A stretch of DNA of 64,000 nt from the NCBI RefSeq assembly GCF_014195685.1, contig NZ_JACICF010000001.1, positions 567,317-631,316 on the forward strand, in the 5' to 3' direction. Of the stretch, positions 1 to 7,600 are shown piece by piece. Both the position numbers and the translations under genes were made by a program. Origin of the DNA: Sphingomicrobium lutaoense. Its GTDB lineage: Bacteria > Pseudomonadota > Alphaproteobacteria > Sphingomonadales > Sphingomonadaceae. A model generated the notes under the pieces. The model was not told where the DNA came from. It was given only the letters and a program-made list of their open reading frames with translations, and ran no database searches. Every line of letters starts with the position of its first letter. The first letter of the stretch is position 1.

Positions 1-1
1 T

Positions 2-712
2 GACCCCCTTCCAGGTTCGCGGCTTCTGCGATCGAGTGGGTATGCGCGCTTAAAGGCTGGGGACGCTGTCGTGCTGGCTGACGCGGCGCCGCTGGGCCCC
101 GAATATCAGCCAGGTCACGGGCATGCTGATACGCTGAGCTTCGAGTTGTCTGTGGGACCTCAACGCGTCGTGGTCAATTCAGGCATTTCGCACTACGAAT
201 GCGATTCCGAGCGACTGCGGCAGCGCGCAACCGCGGCACATTCAACTCTGGTTTTTGACGACAAGGATAGTTCGGAGGTCTGGTCGGCCTTCCGGGTAGG
301 CCGACGCGCTCGCCCCCTGATCGAAAAGTTCGACAGAGATGCGGGAGTTTTCAAAGCAGCGCACGATGGCTATGCGCATCTACCTGGGAAACCCGTGCAT
401 CGCCGCTCTTGGACGCTCGACACTGGTTGCCTGGCGGTAACTGACTGGATTGATGCCCGACGCGGGCGTACGGCGCGAGCATATTTTCATCTCCACCCTG
501 ATCTTGAAGTCGAGCACCACTGCGAAGACGGCATAGTGCTTCGCGCGAGCCGACTGCGGGTGGGGGTTAAGGCCGACTTCCCGCTGGTGATTGAATTTGG
601 AAGTTGGCATCCGCGCTTCGGCGAGCGGGTAGGCAACTGTGCGCTGCGTATCGATTGGGATGATCCCGATGCTGAAATATGCCAGACCCGGTTTACTTGG
701 AGTGATGCGTGA
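2..712 (+). CDS. Heparinase II/III-like protein, C-terminal part (5' end outside window)
   Basis: The reading frame is open from base 2, so the gene starts upstream of the window; 236 residues are visible. Near the start the protein reads GPEYQPGHGHAD, followed by VVVNSG and a beta-rich C-terminal region. This is the pattern of the heparinase II/III-like C-terminal domain found in alginate/heparin lyase-fold proteins of exopolysaccharide loci. Such proteins cleave or edit acidic polysaccharides by beta-elimination, and here the partner would be the polymer made by the genes that follow. The stop overlaps the GTG start of the downstream glycosyltransferase by 4 bp, so the two are translationally coupled. 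The N-terminal alpha/alpha-toroid domain cannot be seen, and catalytic competence cannot be judged from this half. Confidence 0.75.
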   Translation, partial: DPLPGSRLLRSSGYARLKAGDAVVLADAAPLGPEYQPGHGHADTLSFELSVGPQRVVVNSGISHYECDSERLRQRATAAHSTLVFDDKDSSEVWSAFRVGRRARPLIEKFDRDAGVFKAAHDGYAHLPGKPVHRRSWTLDTGCLAVTDWIDARRGRTARAYFHLHPDLEVEHHCEDGIVLRASRLRVGVKADFPLVIEFGSWHPRFGERVGNCALRIDWDDPDAEICQTRFTWSDA

Positions 713-1899
713 ATATCCTTCTACTCACCTATTACTTTCCTCCCGATCTTAGCGCGGGCTCCTTTCGCAGTGGCGCACTCGTCGATGCATTGCTCGGACA
801 GATGGATTCGCACGATCAATTGCGGGTTGTCACAACCCACCCCAATCGCTATGCGGAAATGCGAACTGCTGGCGGTTCGCAATTTCATGACGATGAGCGG
901 TTCTCGGTGGTGCGCGCAAGCATCCCGGCGCATCGCAGCGGCTTTGTCGACCAAGCTCTTGGGTTTCGGCATTTTGCTCGTGCCGCATGGGAGGCCGCGC
1001 TTGCGTTCAAGCCAGACCTTGTGGTTGCAACTTCATCTCGGCTCGCAACTGCGGCGCTCGGCGCGGCCGTTGCACGTCGAAATGGCGCCAAGCTCTATCT
1101 CGATTTGCGCGATATTTTCACCGAAACACTGGCTGACGTCGTTTCCACCGGGCCGATGCGCACGTTAATTCCGCTATTTTCTCGCGTAGAACACTGGGCG
1201 CTACGCCGCGCTGATAGAATCAACATAGTGTCGCCTGCTTTTGCAGACTATTTTGGTCCGATAGTGGGGCATCGGGAGTTCTCAACTTTCACCAACGGCG
1301 TAGACAGCCTTTTCCTGGAGGCGATACCTCCCGGGCTAAACCGAGATTCGGCTCAACGAATTGTAATGGTGGCGGGCAATATGGGCGATGGGCAGGGGCT
1401 CCACCGTATTATCCCGCAAGTAGCGGAGCGGCTTGAAGGAACAGGGCTAACCTTCCGTCTAATTGGCGGTGGGGGTAGGCGCCCGGAGCTCGAAAATGCG
1501 CTAGAACAGAGTGACGCTGGGAGGTTTGCCGAAATCCGGGACCCCATCCCCCGCGAAGAGTTGATTGAGCAATATCATGAAGCGTCGGTTCTCTTCCTCC
1601 ACCTCAATGACTTGAGAGCTTTTGACCGTGTGCTCCCGTCGAAAATATTCGAGTACGCCGCGACGGGCCTTCCTATTGTGGCAGGCGTAAAAGGCTATGC
1701 TCGCCGATTTCTCGATGAAAACGTAGTGGGGGCATTTACCTTCGATCCGTGTGATGTGGATGGGTGTCTCGCCGCGCTAAAGGCAAGCGCAGCTGGCCCC
1801 CCTCGTTACGATCGCACGAAATTCGTCGAGCGATATGCCCGGTGCAATATCATGAAGCAGATGGCCCGCGAAATCTTATTGCATGGACAGATTAGTTAG
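709..1899 (+). CDS. Glycosyltransferase family 4 (GT-B fold)
   Basis: A 396-residue protein that probably adds a sugar to the lipid-linked repeat unit at the cytoplasmic face of the inner membrane. The N-terminus (MNILLLTYYFPPD) is the usual start of WbuB-like GT4 enzymes. The middle holds the VMVAGNMG strand that opens the second Rossmann domain. The C-terminal part has a PSKIFEYAATGLPIVAG motif (about residues 310-326), the E-x7-E-like nucleotide-sugar binding signature of GT4 enzymes. The GTG start overlaps the upstream lyase stop (GTGA). Its 3' end overlaps the end of the convergent gene by 8 bp. The donor and acceptor sugars cannot be deduced. Confidence 0.85.
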   Translation: MNILLLTYYFPPDLSAGSFRSGALVDALLGQMDSHDQLRVVTTHPNRYAEMRTAGGSQFHDDERFSVVRASIPAHRSGFVDQALGFRHFARAAWEAALAFKPDLVVATSSRLATAALGAAVARRNGAKLYLDLRDIFTETLADVVSTGPMRTLIPLFSRVEHWALRRADRINIVSPAFADYFGPIVGHREFSTFTNGVDSLFLEAIPPGLNRDSAQRIVMVAGNMGDGQGLHRIIPQVAERLEGTGLTFRLIGGGGRRPELENALEQSDAGRFAEIRDPIPREELIEQYHEASVLFLHLNDLRAFDRVLPSKIFEYAATGLPIVAGVKGYARRFLDENVVGAFTFDPCDVDGCLAALKASAAGPPRYDRTKFVERYARCNIMKQMAREILLHGQIS

Positions 1900-3091
1900 C
1901 GGTGCGGTCCCCGCCGCCCCTACCCAAAAAAGTCTGGACTAGAATTCGCAGGTCAAGCGCAAGGCAGCGAAGCTGGAGGTAACGCTCGTCCCATTGTGCG
2001 AGACGCACAGGGTTGCTCATGTCAACACCGTTGATCTGCGCTAAGCCGGTTAGTCCTGGACGGATCTGGTAAATGCCACGATTCCGCCTCTCCGTTATCA
2101 GTTTTTGTTGAACGGGCAGGCAGGGGCGGGGACCCACGACGCTCAATTCACGCCGCGCGATGTTAAAAATTTGCGGAAGTTCGTCAATTTTGAGCCGGCG
2201 AAGCCATTTACCTACTCTAGTGACTTCCGCGGCTGAGACTTCGTGAGTGCCAGCTTGCCTGGTACCCACACGCATAGTCCTGAACTTGTACAGGATGAAA
2301 ACCCGCTCGTCCTTCCCTACTCGAGGCTGAGCAAAAATTGCCGGTCCCCTGCTCTCCAAACGGATCAGGATCGTTACGAGCAGCATTAGCCACCCAATCA
2401 GCAGTATGACAAAAGCGACGAATGCCATGTCGATAAGAAAGCTTGCAATGCGGTACAAAGTGTTTTGTCCGTTATCGGGTACAAGGCGCCGGACGGGCGA
2501 CGAGTTTGAATTGTCCAAACACTCGTGGACGGCTTTGAGCGCGTCGTTTGCAGGAATTGTCGGCTTAATAGCCGCCGCCCAGCGCCAGAGGGTATGAGAC
2601 AAGCTGCCTTCGGGTGCTGTAATCAATTTTGGAAGCACCAGCCAGCAGATGTCTTTTCCGCCATCGAGACGTGCCCATTCCTGCGCCTCGGCTTTACTGA
2701 TCGCATACGGGCTGCAATTTCCGGGATCGAGAGCGTGGGTCGAGGAAAACGCAAGAATTCGCCTGATTCCGATAGATCGTGCAGTTCCCACTAGGGCGGT
2801 AAATCGGTCTACATTGACCGCGCGAAACGCTTTCAGGTCGCCTTTCGCGTCATTGTTCAGAACGGCAAGGTCGACCAGTGCGTCGCAACCCCGAGCAGCG
2901 ACACCGAAGTCGGCGCAGTGATGGCAATCATGTTGTGGAAATATACGGGCCAATGCTGCGGCATCGCGTCCAAACAATCGCAATTGGGCACCGTGCTTGG
3001 CGAGGTAAGGGACGAGCAGCCGTCCGAGCTTTCCACTCGCTCCGGTCAGCGCGATGGTTTTTCCGTCTAGACTCCTCTCCGTGTTCGTCAT
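1892..3091 (-). CDS. Fusion: NAD-dependent sugar reductase/epimerase + bacterial sugar transferase (phosphoglycosyltransferase)
   Basis: A 399-residue two-domain protein. Residues ~10-200 are an extended-SDR Rossmann domain with the LTGASGKLG nucleotide loop and an SS...YAISK (Ser, YxxxK) catalytic set. A hydrophobic re-entrant helix follows at ~215-245. Residues ~245-399 are a monotopic phosphoglycosyltransferase domain with KFRTMR, KIDELPQ (catalytic Asp-Glu pair), VVGPRP and RPGLTGLAQINGV motifs. This domain family moves a phospho-sugar from a UDP-sugar to undecaprenyl phosphate, starting the repeat unit. The start codon overlaps the stop of the WbpM-type dehydratase upstream (ATGA). I infer that the SDR domain reduces the dehydratase's 4-keto product, giving a QuiNAc- or FucNAc-type sugar for the transferase domain. 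The SDR half is short compared with stand-alone 4-reductases. Confidence 0.85.
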   Translation of the reverse strand: MTNTERSLDGKTIALTGASGKLGRLLVPYLAKHGAQLRLFGRDAAALARIFPQHDCHHCADFGVAARGCDALVDLAVLNNDAKGDLKAFRAVNVDRFTALVGTARSIGIRRILAFSSTHALDPGNCSPYAISKAEAQEWARLDGGKDICWLVLPKLITAPEGSLSHTLWRWAAAIKPTIPANDALKAVHECLDNSNSSPVRRLVPDNGQNTLYRIASFLIDMAFVAFVILLIGWLMLLVTILIRLESRGPAIFAQPRVGKDERVFILYKFRTMRVGTRQAGTHEVSAAEVTRVGKWLRRLKIDELPQIFNIARRELSVVGPRPCLPVQQKLITERRNRGIYQIRPGLTGLAQINGVDMSNPVRLAQWDERYLQLRCLALDLRILVQTFLGRGGGDRTAN

Positions 3092-5067
3092 CGGGTCCGG
3101 GCCCGATTCCTCATCGCCGGAGGCGCAATATCGTCTTCGGTGCGATCGCGATCGTGATTAAATTCTTCTACCTGCTCTTTCAGCCAATCAACCAAATCCT
3201 GATGCGCATTATTCTCGATCAGTGGCACGAGGGTCGCGATGGCTTGCTCAATGTCCCGCCATTCTGGGCGCTGTTCATGGGCATTAACAATGCGGGGGTG
3301 GCGCGTCGGTAGGGGCGCATCATTGATCAACAATTCCTCGTAAAGCTTTTCACCAGGGCGCAGTCCCACTTCGACGATTTCGATATCGCCGTCCGGGTTT
3401 AGTTCATCGCGCACCTCGAGTCCCGACAATTCAATCAACGAGCGGGCAAGGTCGGCAATTCGGACGGGTTCACCCATATCAAGCAAGAAAATCTCCCCGC
3501 CTTCCGCCATCGCGCCGGCTTGGATCACAAGCTGGGCAGCCTCGGGAATGGTCATGAAAAAACGGGTAACGTCGCGATGGGTGATTGTTACAGGGCCGCC
3601 ATGCTGGATTTGCTCGCGAAAACGCGGCACCACCGATCCACTGGAACCAAGCACGTTGCCAAATCGAACCGCCGAGAAACACGTGCGATCCTGGACGGCA
3701 GCGCGCGCCTGTATAATCTGTTCGCATACCCGCTTCGAGGCGCCCATTACGTTCGTGGGACGCACCGCCTTATCTGTGCTCACAAGGATGAAGCGGTCGG
3801 TGCCGTGACGCTCGGCGGCGAGAGCGCAATAGAGCGTGGACGTGACATTGTTCCGGATGCCTGCCGCTACGTTTGCCTCAACCAATGGCACATGCTTGTA
3901 GGCGGCAGCATGATAGATCGTCTGGGGCTGACGTTCAGAGAATAACCGCTCGACCTCGTGCTCATTAGCGACATCCACGAGCTCCGATACAATCTCCGCC
4001 TTGATACCGCTTTCTCGGGCCATGTCGCGCAATTCATGGTCAATCGCGTAAAGTGCATATTCGGACTGGTCGGCAATAATGAGCTGAGCGGGCGACTGGT
4101 GAAGAATCTGACGGCAAAGCTCACTTCCGATCGAACCGCCTGCTCCGGTCACAAGCACACGTCGCGCCATGATGTTGCGCCCGATCAATTCAGGAACGGG
4201 TTCAACTGGATCGCGTCCTAGAAGATCACCTATTTCAATTGGGCGTAGGTCGCTCACGCTGACCTTGTCATAGGCTACGTCTGCAATACTCGGAAGTACG
4301 CGGACGTGAGGGCGCATGCCGCTGGCTCGCAGCCGATCGAGTAATTCACGGCGCTTTGCACGCTGCCCTTTTTCGGCATTGGCGAGGAAGAGCTCATCAA
4401 TATTGGCACCTGCGAGCACTTCCTCGAGATCACTTTCATGCCAGATCGGCACGCCTTCGAGGAGCCCCCCTACTTCTTTACCGCTATGGTCAATAATGCC
4501 CACGAGCCGTAGGCCGGGTTCGCGTCCCACCGCCACAGCGATTTGCTGCATGGCGCTCCCCGCGCCGTAGACGATGACTCGTTTGGGCGCTGAAGTCGAA
4601 TCACGTCCTTCCAGATAAGGTTGGATCAAGCTTGAGAGGACGACCCGTAACGTGGCGATGAAGCAAAAGAACAGCACCGGGACGAGAATGCTGAGCGTGC
4701 GGGGCACTCCCGCTGGCTGGGTCAACAGAATAACGAAGGCCAGTAAAGCGACCATCACAATCGTAGCGCGCCCGACGAGAATGATTGTGTGGCGCCCTGT
4801 GTAACGAACCGTGGAGCGATACGGGCGCACAATCAAAGAAGCGAGTGTCCAGCAGCCGAGCGAATAGGCGCTAATCACGACGTAATCATCAAAATCGACC
4901 TGCGTAACGCCAAGTCGGATCGAAAATGCAGCCCACGCTGCAATAAGGCAGGCGAAGATATCGGCAAGCATCACTACGGCGTGCCTCACGGCACGGGGCA
5001 ATGCGATCATGCGCCTAATCAGCGGCATCATAAAGTGATGATAGTGAGGGATGTTAGCGTGCCCCAT
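3088..5067 (-). CDS. Membrane-bound UDP-N-acetylhexosamine 4,6-dehydratase (WbpM/CapD family)
   Basis: A 659-residue protein of full WbpM/FlaA1-type length. Four hydrophobic segments occupy residues ~25-150. A nucleotide-binding fold (VIVYGAGSA) lies near 165, and the catalytic SDR domain starts with VTGAGGSIGSELC near 305. The active-site segment is STDKAVRPTNVMGASKR: Met replaces the usual SDR Tyr in the YxxxK position, which is normal for this family. The family turns UDP-GlcNAc into the 4-keto-6-deoxy sugar, the precursor of QuiNAc or FucNAc. The C-terminus has the VGLRPGEKLYEELL motif. It is translationally coupled to the reductase-transferase fusion, which fits a two-gene chain-initiation module. 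The start is the first ATG; another at 5031 also lacks a clear ribosome site. Confidence 0.92.
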   Translation of the reverse strand: MGHANIPHYHHFMMPLIRRMIALPRAVRHAVVMLADIFACLIAAWAAFSIRLGVTQVDFDDYVVISAYSLGCWTLASLIVRPYRSTVRYTGRHTIILVGRATIVMVALLAFVILLTQPAGVPRTLSILVPVLFFCFIATLRVVLSSLIQPYLEGRDSTSAPKRVIVYGAGSAMQQIAVAVGREPGLRLVGIIDHSGKEVGGLLEGVPIWHESDLEEVLAGANIDELFLANAEKGQRAKRRELLDRLRASGMRPHVRVLPSIADVAYDKVSVSDLRPIEIGDLLGRDPVEPVPELIGRNIMARRVLVTGAGGSIGSELCRQILHQSPAQLIIADQSEYALYAIDHELRDMARESGIKAEIVSELVDVANEHEVERLFSERQPQTIYHAAAYKHVPLVEANVAAGIRNNVTSTLYCALAAERHGTDRFILVSTDKAVRPTNVMGASKRVCEQIIQARAAVQDRTCFSAVRFGNVLGSSGSVVPRFREQIQHGGPVTITHRDVTRFFMTIPEAAQLVIQAGAMAEGGEIFLLDMGEPVRIADLARSLIELSGLEVRDELNPDGDIEIVEVGLRPGEKLYEELLINDAPLPTRHPRIVNAHEQRPEWRDIEQAIATLVPLIENNAHQDLVDWLKEQVEEFNHDRDRTEDDIAPPAMRNRARTR

Positions 5068-5398
5068 AATATGTTCGCCGATCAGTGGACGAAACTTGAC
5101 TCATGCACGTCGGCTGCACTCCTCACGACCTCTTTTTTTGGTGTCGAGCCGAAGGGAAGACGACTTGCCAGGGCTTTATGCGCTCAAGTTGGAACCGGCA
5201 AGTCTCCGGCGTATTCCAACCCTCGCGCATTGGCTCATTATTCCGAGCGCCCAGTTCCAGGGTCCATGCTCAGTTGAAGTCGCTATACGAATGGGATAGG
5301 CGGCCGTTAGGCCTCGTGGGGAAACCCCTCCTGCCAGACCCAGCTAATGAATTCTCAGGGTGGCTAGATGCTGCTCGCTGTCAACGGAGTGTTGTAGC
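5068..5398. promoter_or_regulatory. Divergent intergenic region between the dehydratase and the pse operon
   Basis: This 331-base gap separates two divergently transcribed units and must hold promoters for both. I cannot assign a convincing -35/-10 pair. Two weak hairpins are visible near the pseB side: GGCC-GTTA-GGCC at 5302-5313 and GGGG-AAA-CCCC at 5318-5328. Reading frames inside it resemble no known protein and lack ribosome sites. Confidence 0.4.
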
Positions 5399-6397
5399 AT
5401 GTTTGAAGGCAAAACCATTCTTGTAACGGGCGGCACAGGATCGTTTGGCCATGCCTTCGTGCCAATGACGCTCAAACGTTTTAACCCTAAAAAAATCATT
5501 ATCTTTTCGCGCGACGAGATGAAGCAATGGGAGATGGCCAAGAAGTTTGACGGCGATGAACGCGTGCGGTTCTTCATTGGCGACGTGCGCGATCGGGAGA
5601 GGCTATACCGCGCTCTCGACGGAGTGGATTTCGTCGTGCATGCCGCAGCGACAAAAATTGTGCCGACTGCCGAGTACAATCCCTTCGAGTGTGTCAAAAC
5701 CAACATTAATGGCGCAATGAACCTGATTGATGCTTGTATTGATAAAGGTGTCGAACGGGTAGTCGCGCTTTCAACCGACAAGGCGTCGAGTCCGATCAAC
5801 CTATACGGTGCGACAAAACTGGCTTCCGACAAACTGTTTGTCGCCGGTAACAGTTATTCCGGGTCGGGAAAGACGCGATTTTCTGTGGTGCGCTACGGTA
5901 ATGTCATGGGATCGCGCGGCTCGGTTATACCCTTTTTCCAGTCAATTCGCGGAAAGGGCAAGGTGCCGATCACCGATGTTCGGATGACCCGATTTATGAT
6001 CAGCCTGGAACAGGGTGTTGAATTGGTATGGCATGCTTTCGAGGACATGGTCGGAGGCGAGATCTATGTTAAGAAAATCCCGTCGATGAGGGTAACCGAC
6101 CTTGCACGGGTTGTGGCCCCCGATGCAGAACAGGAGGTGGTCGGCATCCGCCCCGGAGAAAAGCTTCACGAGCAGATGATCGGATTTGAAGATGCACCCT
6201 ACACATATGAATATGACGAGCATTACAAAATCCTTCCCGCTATTCACGGCTGGGATCAAACCTCAGACCGGATCAAGGATGGCAAGCGGGTCGAGGCCGG
6301 CTTCACATATTCCAGCGACAACAATGAAAGCTGGATGAGCGAAAGCGAATTGGCGCAGTGGATCGAGGACAATCGTGGGAAAATCGGGGCGATCTGA
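5399..6397 (+). CDS. pseB: UDP-GlcNAc 4,6-dehydratase (inverting), first step of pseudaminic acid synthesis
   Basis: A 332-residue soluble SDR enzyme. It converts UDP-GlcNAc to UDP-2-acetamido-2,6-dideoxy-beta-L-arabino-hex-4-ulose, the first Pse step. The N-terminus MFEGKTILVTGGTGSFG carries the nucleotide loop. The active-site stretch STDKASSPINLYGATK has the Asp-Lys and Tyr-xxx-Lys residues of PseB. VGIRPGEKLHEQM near the C-terminus is also typical. I chose the ATG at 5399 because the protein then begins exactly where PseB proteins do; in-frame codons further upstream add unrelated residues. The stop shares bases with the pseC start (TGATG), so both are cotranslated. Confidence 0.95.
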   Translation: MFEGKTILVTGGTGSFGHAFVPMTLKRFNPKKIIIFSRDEMKQWEMAKKFDGDERVRFFIGDVRDRERLYRALDGVDFVVHAAATKIVPTAEYNPFECVKTNINGAMNLIDACIDKGVERVVALSTDKASSPINLYGATKLASDKLFVAGNSYSGSGKTRFSVVRYGNVMGSRGSVIPFFQSIRGKGKVPITDVRMTRFMISLEQGVELVWHAFEDMVGGEIYVKKIPSMRVTDLARVVAPDAEQEVVGIRPGEKLHEQMIGFEDAPYTYEYDEHYKILPAIHGWDQTSDRIKDGKRVEAGFTYSSDNNESWMSESELAQWIEDNRGKIGAI

Positions 6398-7560
6398 TGG
6401 CTTTCATCCCTTACGGTCGCCAATCGATTAGCGACGAGGACATCGCTGCGGTCATTAGGGTGCTGAAGTCAGATTTCCTTACCCAAGGACCCGCGGTTCC
6501 AAATTTTGAGGAGAAAATTTCTACTGCGACGTGCGCTCGCCACGCGGTAGCAGTCAATAGTGCGACTTCGGCACTACATATTGCATGTCTGGCCCTGGGG
6601 CTTGGGCCGGGCGACTGGCTTTGGACCAGCCCTGTCACTTTCGTCGCGTCTGCTAATTGCGGGCTCTATTGTGGGGCGCGGGTCGATTTCGTCGACATCG
6701 ACCCGCGAAGTTACAATCTCGACCCCGACCGCCTTGAGGAAAAGCTGCTGGTCGCCGAACGTGAAGGGCGATTGCCCAAGGTGGTCGTTCCTGTGCATCT
6801 AACTGGGCAAAGCTGCGACATGGAGCGAATCTACAGGCTTTCGCAAAAGTATGGGTTTCGTGTCATAGAAGATGCCTCGCACGCCATCGGCGCTAGCTAC
6901 AAGGGTCGACCGGTCGGTGATTGCCGATACTCGGATATCTGTGTCTTCAGCTTCCACCCAGTGAAAATCGTGACTTCAGCCGAGGGCGGGGTCGCTACAA
7001 CTCAGGATGAAGTACTTGCCGAGCGGATGCGACTTTTGCGCAGCCATGGCATAACTCGTGATGATCAGCGGTTGCGAGAGCCCAGCCATGGCGGATGGTA
7101 TTACGAGCAGCAGTTGCTCGGCTTCAACTATCGCATGACCGATATGCAGGCAGCGCTCGGGGCAAGCCAGATGGATCGGCTCGCCGAGTTCATCGATATG
7201 CGCCACCTGCTGGCAGACCGTTACGATCGGCTTCTCGACCTAGACGCATTGCAGCTGCCAGTCCGTCTGCCCGACCGTCGTTCGTCTCTGCATCTATACG
7301 TCATTCGGCTCGCGAAGGGAGGGGGAGGCATTGCGCAACGCGCGCTGTTCGATCATCTGCGCGAGGCGGAAATTGGCGCAAACCTCCATTATATCCCCGT
7401 CTATCGTCAGCCCTATTATCGCGAAATGGGTTTCGATCCGTCGGACTTTCCGCAGGCCGAAGCCTATTACCGCGAAGCGATTACGATACCGCTTTTTCCT
7501 GCCATGAACGAAGAGCAGCAAGACTATGTGATCGCAGCAATCCGGAAAGCGATATGTTAA
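6397..7560 (+). CDS. pseC: UDP-4-amino-4,6-dideoxy-N-acetyl-beta-L-altrosamine transaminase
   Basis: A 387-residue PLP-dependent DegT/DnrJ/EryC1-type aminotransferase, the second Pse step, adding the C4 amino group to the PseB product. The N-terminal FIPYGRQSISDEDIAAV and FLTQGP motifs match PseC. The PLP-binding lysine lies in FSFHPVKIVTSAEGG (about residues 186-200). The ATG at 6397 overlaps the pseB stop and gives the family-standard N-terminus. It sits in a run of genes on one strand from pseB to the flippase, reading as one long operon. Confidence 0.95.
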   Translation: MAFIPYGRQSISDEDIAAVIRVLKSDFLTQGPAVPNFEEKISTATCARHAVAVNSATSALHIACLALGLGPGDWLWTSPVTFVASANCGLYCGARVDFVDIDPRSYNLDPDRLEEKLLVAEREGRLPKVVVPVHLTGQSCDMERIYRLSQKYGFRVIEDASHAIGASYKGRPVGDCRYSDICVFSFHPVKIVTSAEGGVATTQDEVLAERMRLLRSHGITRDDQRLREPSHGGWYYEQQLLGFNYRMTDMQAALGASQMDRLAEFIDMRHLLADRYDRLLDLDALQLPVRLPDRRSSLHLYVIRLAKGGGGIAQRALFDHLREAEIGANLHYIPVYRQPYYREMGFDPSDFPQAEAYYREAITIPLFPAMNEEQQDYVIAAIRKAIC

Positions 7561-7600
7561 GCAATCATACGGATGTGATGCCTGTATTGGAGTGCTCAGA

